NCBI GenBank assembly: GCA_016286595.1
Contig: JAEETR010000184.1
Location: 1 to 16,519, forward strand
DNA from: Oscillospiraceae bacterium
GTDB lineage: Bacteria > Bacillota > Clostridia > Oscillospirales > Oscillospiraceae
Reading direction: 5' to 3'
DNA: 16,519 nucleotides
Below the pieces are notes generated by a model. It saw nothing but the letters and a program-made list of their open reading frames with translations, searched no databases and was not told the origin of the DNA. Shown piece by piece: positions 1 to 5,148 of the stretch. The first letter of the stretch is position 1; each line of letters opens with the position of its first letter. The translations under genes were made by a program, and so were the position numbers.

Positions 1-1
1 C

Positions 2-445
2 GAGCCGGTGCTGCTCACCGACGGCCTGAACTGCGTGGCCCGGGAGGCGGGAGCCTTCCTTGGTGCCGTGGCGAGAACCCACGCCGGAAAAGGGAAGAAA
101 ACGGCCTTCATCGCCGGGGGAGAGACCGTGGTGAACGTGACGGGCACTGGCCTGGGCGGACGTAATCAGGAACTGGCGCTGGCCGCCGCTCCGTTGATCG
201 ACGGTCTTGACGGCGTGTGCGTATTCAGCGTCGGCAGCGACGGCACCGACGGCCCCACCGACGCCGCGGGCGGTTACGTTGACGGCGGCACCGCGCCCGC
301 CCTTCGCGCCGCGGGGATCGATATACCCGCCGTCCTGCGTAATAACGACGCGTACCACGCCCTCGAAAAGACGGCCGGGCTTATAATCACCGGTCCCACC
401 GGCACCAACGTCAACGACGCGGCCGTTGTACTCGTCGACGGATGA
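2..445 (+). CDS. Glycerate 2-kinase, C-terminal part (MOFRL domain), 5'-truncated by window edge
   Basis: The reading frame is open from the first bases of the window, so the gene begins upstream; the GTG at position 8 is internal, not a start. The visible 147 residues match the C-terminal MOFRL domain of the type 2 glycerate kinase family (GckA/TtuD), which phosphorylates D-glycerate to 2-phosphoglycerate with ATP in the cytoplasm, feeding glycerate from glyoxylate, tartrate or serine breakdown into glycolysis. Family hallmarks seen are GGETVVNVTGTGLGGRNQE near the middle, then SVGSDGTDGPTDAAG and the closing TGPTGTNVNDAAVVLV. The stop is at 443-445. The next gene starts 70 bases later behind its own promoter, and I see no hairpin terminator in between. 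The family is clear; the exact substrate cannot be checked because the N-terminal kinase domain is off the window. Confidence 0.88.
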   Translation, partial: EPVLLTDGLNCVAREAGAFLGAVARTHAGKGKKTAFIAGGETVVNVTGTGLGGRNQELALAAAPLIDGLDGVCVFSVGSDGTDGPTDAAGGYVDGGTAPALRAAGIDIPAVLRNNDAYHALEKTAGLIITGPTGTNVNDAAVVLVDG

Positions 446-461
446 AAAAGAAAAAAACCGC

Positions 462-492
462 TTGACTGTAAACCGACTTTATACCCTATCAT
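462..492 (+). promoter_or_regulatory. Probable promoter of the MerR-RDD gene with a 19-bp spacer
   Basis: TTGACT (462-467) and TATCAT (487-492) each match the sigma-A consensus at 5 of 6 positions but are 19 bp apart instead of 17. Long 19-20 bp spacers are characteristic of promoters switched on by MerR-family proteins, and the gene immediately downstream encodes one. A weak dyad (GTA at 468-470, TAC at 482-484, with two inner matching pairs) lies inside the spacer, where MerR proteins bind. Autoregulation is inferred. Confidence 0.55.
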
Positions 493-515
493 AGCGGGCG
501 AGAGGAGGTTTTTGC

Positions 516-2015
516 ATGACGATAAGCCAGATAGAGGAGCGCACCGGTCTGGAGCGCTCCGCCATCCGATTTTACGAGGAGCGGGGGCTCATATCCCCGG
601 CCCGGCGGGACAACTCTTACCGGGATTACTCCGAGGAGGACGCCGAGACCCTGCTGCGCGTGAAACTTCTGCGCCGGCTGGGGATGTCCGTTGAGGACAT
701 AATCCGCCTCAGGGACGGCGGCGCGGATTTCGCCGCCGCCATGGAGGAACTGGCCCGCCGCCTTGAAACACAGTCGGATGAGCTGGCTCGGTATTCCGAG
801 CTTTGCCGCACGATAAAAAGCGAATGTGCCGACTGGAACGGTCTGGACGCCGCCCGGTATCTGGACGCGCCCCGGGGCGTCGCCCCGCTGCCGTCGCCGC
901 CGGAGGACAGGGTCCGGCCCTATCCCGTGCGGCGTTATCTTGCCCGGTGGTTGGACCTGCAGATTTGCGCGATGCTGTGGCTTGCCGTGATACTGCTGGT
1001 ATTCCACGTGAATTACACCTTCCGCAGCGGCATCCTTAGATGGGCGGACAGCGCGGCGGCGCTGGGGACAATGCTCCTGCTGGAACCCCTGTGTCTGCGT
1101 CTGTTCGGCACCACGCCGGGCAAACGGCTGATGGGGATATATGTCAAAAACACGTGGGGGAGAAGGCCTTCGTACTTCGAGGGCCTGTCCCGCACGTTCG
1201 ACGTGATACTTTACGGTATGGGCTGGGGCGTGCCCGTCGTATCTGTGTGGAGGCTTGTCAAGTCGTACAAATCGGTAAAAGAGGGGGAGGATCTGGCCTG
1301 GGAGTGGGAGCTGACGGAGTACCGGGAGAAAACAGGCCCGGTCTTCGGGGCACTCTACGGCGCCGTCATAGCCGTTGTGACGGCAGTGATGGTGATCATG
1401 ATACCTCTCGGTGCCATGCCGCCCCACACCGGAGACGTGACTGCGGCGCAGTTCGCGCAGAATTACAACTTCCTTGCACGGTACAACCGCGCCTACGACG
1501 CGGCCGTCAAATGGCGGACAGTGCCCTGGGAACAGTACAAAGGCGTGACCATGAACGATGACGGCTCATGGAACGCCCCGGAGATCGTGGAGGGTTATTA
1601 CGGCATCGACGCCGGTTTTGAGGCCACCGGCACCCGCATGGGCAGCGTCCCCGGCGACTTCACCTTCATCACCGACGGGAGGACCGTCACGGGCGTAAAA
1701 TACGTCCGCCGCAGCGGTGACACCTGGACGGACAGTGCCGACCTGGCGGAACTGGCGCTGGCCGGCGGCAGTCTTATCGGAAAAGGCGAGAGCCTTTTCG
1801 ATTCGCCGGTGGCCCGGGTGTACGACACGGCGTCCTCGCTTCTGACCGGTACCGGCAGCCAGCGATTTTCCTTCACGCTGGAGGGGTGGAAATTTGATTA
1901 CTCCCTTGAGGTCGACGGCTATCTGGTCGTCGGCGGAGCGCTGGCGGCAGGGGATCTGGCCTCGGGCGGTCCCGGCCGCGTCGTCACGGTGGAGTTCACG
2001 ATAATCCGACAGTAG
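516..2015 (+). CDS. MerR-type HTH fused to RDD membrane domain, putative membrane-bound regulator
   Basis: This 499-residue protein begins with a MerR-type winged helix (about residues 1-70: ISQIEERTGLERSAIRFYEE, then the RDYSEED and LLRRLGMS segments), followed by a short helical linker. From about residue 138 it becomes an RDD-family membrane domain: RRYLARWLD precedes a first membrane segment (about 148-166), a second runs at about 178-197, and the RDD motif GTTPGKRLMGI sits at 198-208. A hydrophobic patch at about 226-246 and a long segment at 276-300 follow. The last 200 residues are soluble, rich in Gly, Asp and Thr, and unlike anything I recognise. AGGAGG at 503-508 fits ATG 516. A DUF1294 gene follows after 14 bases, probably in the same operon. 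I infer a membrane-tethered one-component regulator; the side on which the C-terminal domain lies is uncertain. There is no MerR metal-binding cysteine cluster. Confidence 0.82.
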   Translation: MTISQIEERTGLERSAIRFYEERGLISPARRDNSYRDYSEEDAETLLRVKLLRRLGMSVEDIIRLRDGGADFAAAMEELARRLETQSDELARYSELCRTIKSECADWNGLDAARYLDAPRGVAPLPSPPEDRVRPYPVRRYLARWLDLQICAMLWLAVILLVFHVNYTFRSGILRWADSAAALGTMLLLEPLCLRLFGTTPGKRLMGIYVKNTWGRRPSYFEGLSRTFDVILYGMGWGVPVVSVWRLVKSYKSVKEGEDLAWEWELTEYREKTGPVFGALYGAVIAVVTAVMVIMIPLGAMPPHTGDVTAAQFAQNYNFLARYNRAYDAAVKWRTVPWEQYKGVTMNDDGSWNAPEIVEGYYGIDAGFEATGTRMGSVPGDFTFITDGRTVTGVKYVRRSGDTWTDSADLAELALAGGSLIGKGESLFDSPVARVYDTASSLLTGTGSQRFSFTLEGWKFDYSLEVDGYLVVGGALAAGDLASGGPGRVVTVEFTIIRQ

Positions 2016-2029
2016 AAACGGTGGCATAT

Positions 2030-2293
2030 ATGAAGCTTCTATGCGCGTATCTTTTCCTTATAAACGTTATCGGCTTCGTCCTCATGGGCGCCGACAAGCG
2101 GCGGGCGAAGACCGGGCGGTGGCGGGTGCCGGAGGCAAGTCTGTTCGGCACGGCGCTGCTGGGCGGCAGCGTCGGGAGCCTTTTGGGCATGCTCGCGTTC
2201 CGCCACAAGACCCGCCACGCCTCCTTCGTTACAGGTATGCCCCTCATACTTATCGCGCAGCTGGCGGCGGCGTGGTATCTCTTGTTCCGATGA
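2030..2293 (+). CDS. DUF1294 family small membrane protein
   Basis: An 87-residue protein of the DUF1294 family. The signature is complete: GADKRRAKTGRWRVPEASL, a glycine-rich stretch GGSVGSLLGML, then FRHKTRHASF. Hydrophobic segments flank the conserved core at the N-terminus (CAYLFLINVIGFVLM), in the middle and at the C-terminus (LILIAQLAAAWYLLF), so it is an inner-membrane protein with about three helices. No function is established for the family. I chose ATG 2030 over an in-frame GTG at 2021 because GGTGG (2020-2024) is spaced well for the ATG, while nothing resembling a ribosome site precedes the GTG. It follows the MerR-RDD gene by 14 bases and is probably co-transcribed. No hairpin terminator is visible after it. 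Confidence 0.88.
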   Translation: MKLLCAYLFLINVIGFVLMGADKRRAKTGRWRVPEASLFGTALLGGSVGSLLGMLAFRHKTRHASFVTGMPLILIAQLAAAWYLLFR

Positions 2294-2315
2294 GTCCGTT
2301 GCCCTGCTTCGCAGC

Positions 2316-2344
2316 TTGACATTTTCAATTGTATATGTCATTAT
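2316..2344 (+). promoter_or_regulatory. Promoter of the FAD-dependent oxidoreductase gene
   Basis: TTGACA (2316-2321) is a perfect -35 box. CATTAT (2339-2344) is a 4-of-6 -10 box after a 17-bp spacer, and TG at 2336-2337 gives an extended -10. The site lies in an AT-rich island just after the DUF1294 stop codon, so the oxidoreductase is a separate transcription unit with a leader of about 85 bases. Confidence 0.7.
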
Positions 2345-2373
2345 AGATAAAAACAAACGCGAAATAAGCACGA

Positions 2374-2400
2374 TTTTTGTACAAATTTCAATATGTGAAA
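2374..2400. repeat. Two adjacent inverted repeats in the oxidoreductase leader, possible operator
   Basis: TTTGTACAAA (2376-2385) is a perfect 10-bp palindrome inside a longer imperfect one. It runs into TTTCA-N5-TGAAA (2386-2400). Both lie about 30-55 bases downstream of the -10 box of the oxidoreductase promoter, where a bound repressor would block transcription. The 10-mer TGTACAAATT (2378-2387) recurs at 10138-10147 upstream of the alpha-xylosidase promoter. The role is inferred. Confidence 0.4.
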
Positions 2401-2434
2401 TACCGAGTGCCGAGAGGGCGGAAAGGAACCGTAG

Positions 2435-3790
2435 ATGAAGGATTTCAAGACAGACGCAGGCAATATCATACTGAATAACGAGGCCATCCCCGTGATCTGG
2501 GAGGGCGACGTCGTCGTGGCCGGCGGCGGCCCCGGCGGTCTGGGCGCGGCCATCGCGGCCCAGCGCAGAGGCGCTTCCGTCATGCTGGTGGAGGCCAACG
2601 CCTTCCTGGGCGGCATGATGGGCTACGGCGGCGGCATGCCTCTGGGCGGGGCGTATCCCGGCCTGCGCACGATAGGCGGCATCGCCGAGGAGATACTCAC
2701 CAAGGTGCGCAACGCCGGACCCGACAAGGCCGACGTGCGTCACATGCCCCTGTTCGGCGACTGGTACTTCCACGACGCAGAGTACTTCAAGTCCATGATA
2801 GCCCAGTTCGTGCTGGATATGGGTCTGAAGGTCAGGCTCCACACCTGGGTCAGCGACGTGCTCATGGACAGCCAGCGCCACGCCTGCGGCATCATAGTCG
2901 ACTCCAAGAACGGCCGCGAGGCCATCCTTGCCAAGGTCATAGTTGACGCCACCGGCGACGCGGACCTGGTGGCCAAGGCCGGCGGACGCTTCGAGAAGGG
3001 TGACGACAACGGCGACATGATGGGCGTCACCATAGTGTTCAACGTGGGCGGCGTGGATACGGACAAGTTCATGCCCTACTACACCACCGAGGACCCGGGC
3101 CTGGTCAAGCTCATCGAAAAGGCCAAAGCGGACGGCCGCGGTCCCAGTGAGGACGATAAGTTCACCTCCATCCACAAGGGAGTGAAGCCCAACAGCCTGT
3201 TCATGAACTCCGTGCGAGTCCGGGGCATAGACGGCACAGACGCCGACAGCCTCACCCGCGGCGAGCTGCTGGGCCGCATCCGCGTGTTCCAGGAGCTGAC
3301 CTTCCTCCGGGAGTACGCCCCCGGCTGTGAAAACGCCTACATAATGAATACCGGCAGCCAGCTGGGTGTCCGTGACAGCCGCCGCATAGTGGGCGAGGAT
3401 TACCTGAGCATGCAGGACTGCCTTGACCTGCGCAAGCGTCCCGAGTCCGTGATACTGCGGTGCACCGGCCCCTTCGACAACACCACCCGGGGCAACTCCA
3501 AGGTGTACGTTCTCAACGATATCGACATGTCCGCCTGGTACGATATCCCCTACGGGGTGGTGGTGCCCAAGGATCTGGACAACATAGTGGTGTCCGGCCG
3601 TACCTTCTCCTGCCACTACATGGCGCTGACCAGCTCCCGCGGCCAGGGCCTGATGATGGGCCTGGGCCAGGCCGTCGGCACAGCCGCCGTCATGGCGGCC
3701 AGGAGCGGCGCGGCAATGAAGGACATCGACGTGAAGGAGCTGCAGCGTCAGCTTATGGAGGACGGCTGTGACCTGGGCCTCAACGGCTGA
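2435..3790 (+). CDS. FAD-dependent oxidoreductase (FAD_oxidored family, PF12831-like)
   Basis: A 451-residue soluble flavoprotein. A Rossmann FAD-binding site lies near the N-terminus: DVVVAGGGPGGLGAAIAA (residues 25-42) with Glu53 closing the second strand to bind the ribose. IVDATGDADLV in the middle is the second FAD contact typical of this family. The C-terminal VSGRTFSCHYMALTSSRGQG followed by GLGQAVGTAAVMAA completes the FAD site. There is no signal peptide or membrane segment, and no paired cysteines that would mark a disulfide reductase. Relatives are annotated only as FAD-dependent oxidoreductases; the substrate is unknown and the neighbours do not identify it. AAAGGA at 2423-2428 precedes ATG 2435. 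It appears monocistronic, with its own promoter at 2316-2344 and a terminator at 3814-3839. Confidence 0.88.
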   Translation: MKDFKTDAGNIILNNEAIPVIWEGDVVVAGGGPGGLGAAIAAQRRGASVMLVEANAFLGGMMGYGGGMPLGGAYPGLRTIGGIAEEILTKVRNAGPDKADVRHMPLFGDWYFHDAEYFKSMIAQFVLDMGLKVRLHTWVSDVLMDSQRHACGIIVDSKNGREAILAKVIVDATGDADLVAKAGGRFEKGDDNGDMMGVTIVFNVGGVDTDKFMPYYTTEDPGLVKLIEKAKADGRGPSEDDKFTSIHKGVKPNSLFMNSVRVRGIDGTDADSLTRGELLGRIRVFQELTFLREYAPGCENAYIMNTGSQLGVRDSRRIVGEDYLSMQDCLDLRKRPESVILRCTGPFDNTTRGNSKVYVLNDIDMSAWYDIPYGVVVPKDLDNIVVSGRTFSCHYMALTSSRGQGLMMGLGQAVGTAAVMAARSGAAMKDIDVKELQRQLMEDGCDLGLNG

Positions 3791-3813
3791 TCATCTCCGA
3801 AAACGAACAAAAT

Positions 3814-3839
3814 CCCCGTGCCGACGGCACGGGGTTTTT
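3814..3839 (+). terminator. Intrinsic terminator after the oxidoreductase, probably bidirectional
   Basis: A perfect 9-bp stem, CCCCGTGCC (3814-3822) and GGCACGGGG (3826-3834), with a 3-base loop GAC is followed by five T (3835-3839). On the minus strand the stem is followed by ATTTTG, so it can also end the convergent coat operon, whose stop is at 3850. Confidence 0.9.
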
Positions 3840-3849
3840 CGCGCTGAGT

Positions 3850-4098
3850 TCAGTTCGCGTTGGTGTACTTGCTCTTTACCTGATCGATCTTCTGCTGCTG
3901 TACCTGCTCCGCGGTATACCAGCCGTGCTGCATCATCTGCTTATAGATGCCCGACTGCATATCGAGAGTGCCGGTAAGGGCATCCTCAAAGGCGGAGTGT
4001 ACGTTGGCACTGTCCGACTCGATGGTGCCGTGCATATAAAGGTCACAGGCGCCTTTCGTGGTCAGAAGAAGATTTTCCATTATTGTTCTGTCGTCCAT
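3850..4098 (-). CDS. Spore coat protein, CotF family
   Basis: An 82-residue protein with a compact Coat F domain (PF07875 type). The start MDDRTIMENLLLTTKGACD is very close to clostridial CotF-like proteins, followed by LYMHGTIES, a helical segment with VHSAFEDAL and LDMQSGIYKQMMQHGWY, and a closing EQVQQQKIDQVKSKY. These proteins are incorporated into the coat of the endospore; in clostridia they often come as short single-domain versions in pairs. GGAGG within the AGGGAGGGCGG stretch upstream fits ATG 4098. It is the second gene of a two-gene minus-strand operon, 15 bases after the stop of the 57-residue gene. It is shorter than Bacillus CotF (about 160 residues) because only one domain is present; this is a normal form, not a truncation. 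Confidence 0.9.
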   Translation of the reverse strand: MDDRTIMENLLLTTKGACDLYMHGTIESDSANVHSAFEDALTGTLDMQSGIYKQMMQHGWYTAEQVQQQKIDQVKSKYTNAN

Positions 4099-4113
4099 TT
4101 TTCCGCCCTCCCT

Positions 4114-4287
4114 TTACACCAGCTTGTAGAAGCAGCCGAAAATGCGCCGGTTCTCGTCCACCAGCTGCTGGGCGTGCTTCCGGAGCGTCGGGTCCTGAAG
4201 AGAGTTCACAGCCTGCTGACACTGGTTGGAAAGAAAAAGGGCGTGGCCCAGTGCGTCGTCCACGTAGAGGAGTTCTTTTGATGTCAT
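4114..4287 (-). CDS. Small CotF-associated spore protein (57 aa)
   Basis: A short gene easily missed because of its size. It starts at ATG 4287 with MTSKELLYVDDALGHALFL and continues as an all-helical protein to FGCFYKLV and a TAA at 4116-4114. GGGAG (4298-4294 on the minus strand) lies six bases before the ATG. The pattern, a DDALGH stretch followed by CQQAVNSLQDPTLRKHAQQL, resembles the small proteins encoded just upstream of CotF-like genes in clostridia, which are annotated as hypothetical or spore coat proteins and may be a degenerate half of the CotF helical bundle. It is followed after 15 bases by the CotF gene, so the two are translated from one message. A role in the coat is inferred from this pairing; no enzymatic motif is present. 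Confidence 0.8.
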   Translation of the reverse strand: MTSKELLYVDDALGHALFLSNQCQQAVNSLQDPTLRKHAQQLVDENRRIFGCFYKLV

Positions 4288-4302
4288 GAAAGTCTCCCAT
4301 CC

Positions 4303-4325
4303 GCTGCCCGAGGGCAGCTTTTTTT
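4303..4325 (+). terminator. Terminator-like hairpin facing into the coat operon leader
   Basis: GCTGCC (4303-4308) and GGCAGC (4313-4318) with a CGAG loop are followed by seven T (4319-4325), a complete intrinsic terminator on the plus strand. No plus-strand gene ends here. On the minus strand it is a hairpin in the leader of the coat mRNA, 16 bases before the start codon and preceded by seven A. Confidence 0.6.
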
Positions 4326-4348
4326 CGGCGGCATACGCGCCGCGAAAA

Positions 4349-4378
4349 CATTATGTCCCGTTAACAGCGGTTATATTC
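4349..4378 (-). promoter_or_regulatory. Candidate forespore sigma-G-type promoter of the coat operon
   Basis: On the minus strand, GAATA (4378-4374) and CATAATG (4355-4349) are separated by 18 bp. The first fits the sigma-G -35 pattern GHATR fully, and the second fits CATWHTA at 6 of 7. It lies about 60 bases before the first coat gene. No sigma-A promoter is evident for this operon. The consensus is short, so this remains tentative. Confidence 0.35.
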
Positions 4379-4386
4379 CGAGGGAG

Positions 4387-4417
4387 AATTATATAAGTTG
4401 TAAATTAAATTATATAA
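4387..4417. repeat. AATTATATAA direct repeat, 21-bp phased, upstream of the RHH-clpB promoter
   Basis: AATTATATAA occurs at 4387-4396 and again at 4408-4417, 21 bp apart start to start, which is two helical turns. The second copy ends five bases before the -35 box. The tract could be an UP element contacting the polymerase alpha subunit, or paired half-sites for a regulator such as the ribbon-helix-helix protein encoded next. Confidence 0.5.
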
Positions 4418-4422
4418 ATAAC

Positions 4423-4451
4423 TTGACAAAATAATTACGCAGGACTATTAT
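4423..4451 (+). promoter_or_regulatory. Strong sigma-A promoter of the RHH-clpB operon
   Basis: TTGACA (4423-4428), a 17-bp spacer and TATTAT (4446-4451) give 11 of 12 consensus bases. The region upstream is almost entirely A and T. No CIRCE element (TTAGCACTC with its inverted copy) or CtsR heptad repeat (GGTCAAA) is visible between 4380 and the clpB start. Confidence 0.85.
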
Positions 4452-4487
4452 AGGTACGGTAAAAGATATCACGGGAAGGTGATGAAA

Positions 4488-5129
4488 ATGGCAAAAACGT
4501 TATATTCACTCATGCTCTCAGAGGATGTGGTCAGGGAGGTGGACCGCAGGGCCCACGCTCTCGGCGTGACACGCTCGGGCCTTATAAATCAGGTGCTGGC
4601 GGAGTACGTCAACTACAAGACCCCGGAGCAGCGCATAAACGACGTATTCTCCGCAATGGAGCAGTTATTTACCCCAACGCGGGATATAGTGCCGTTCTTT
4701 ACACCCAACGCCCCCACAATATCCCTGAAAAGTTCTCTGCAATACAAGTATCGCCCCACCGTGCGGTACGAGGTGCAGCTTTACAAGGAGCGGGGGGACA
4801 CGCTGGGGGAGCTTGACGTGGTGTTCCGCACCCAGTCAAGGGAGCTCATATCGGCCCTTATAGAGTTCTTCCGTCTGTGGAAGAGCGTCGAGGGACGGTA
4901 CCTGATCTCCGGGGCGGCGCCGGAGTACACGCTGTACGACGGGCGGCTGACCCGCACCATCGCGCTGCCCGCGGACAGGGACTACACCAACGACGAGCTG
5001 GCCGGGGCCATCTCCGGCTACATCAAGACCTTTGACGCCGCCATGAAGGGCTTCCTCTCCGGCTGGGGCCGGGAGGAAACGGAGGCGCTGTGCGCCGATT
5101 ACGTCCGGTCCGGCGGCGTCATCATATGA
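4488..5129 (+). CDS. Ribbon-helix-helix (CopG/Arc-type) protein with uncharacterised C-terminal domain
   Basis: The first 45 residues form a ribbon-helix-helix domain: strand KTLYSLMLS, helix EDVVREVDRRAHALG, the turn GVTRSG, and helix LINQVLAEYVNY. RHH dimers insert the strand pair into the DNA major groove. The remaining 170 residues are soluble and mixed alpha/beta (YRPTVRYEVQLYKE, GELDVVFRTQSRELISALIEFFRLW, a C-terminal helix TFDAAMKGFLSGW), and I do not recognise the domain. I chose ATG 4488 over GTG 4479 and ATG 4482 because GGAAGGTGAT at 4474-4483 is correctly spaced only for 4488. The gene is first in an operon with clpB, 19 bases upstream of it, and follows a near-consensus promoter. 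It may autoregulate the operon; it could also be a protein-protein adaptor. At over 200 residues it is much longer than RHH antitoxins, and no toxin gene is adjacent. Confidence 0.75.
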   Translation: MAKTLYSLMLSEDVVREVDRRAHALGVTRSGLINQVLAEYVNYKTPEQRINDVFSAMEQLFTPTRDIVPFFTPNAPTISLKSSLQYKYRPTVRYEVQLYKERGDTLGELDVVFRTQSRELISALIEFFRLWKSVEGRYLISGAAPEYTLYDGRLTRTIALPADRDYTNDELAGAISGYIKTFDAAMKGFLSGWGREETEALCADYVRSGGVII

Positions 5130-5148
5130 CAAGAAACGGGGCGATTTC

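Noticed and set aside
2039..3616. 525-residue open frame antisense to the FAD oxidoreductase
   Set aside because: The plus strand has a full FAD-binding protein with all motifs. The antisense frame is His/Val/Ala-rich with no recognisable domain and is explained by GC-rich third codon positions.
4488..5129. RHH gene as the antitoxin of a toxin-antitoxin pair
   Set aside because: The protein is over 200 residues and its only operon partner is clpB; no small toxin-like gene is adjacent on either side.
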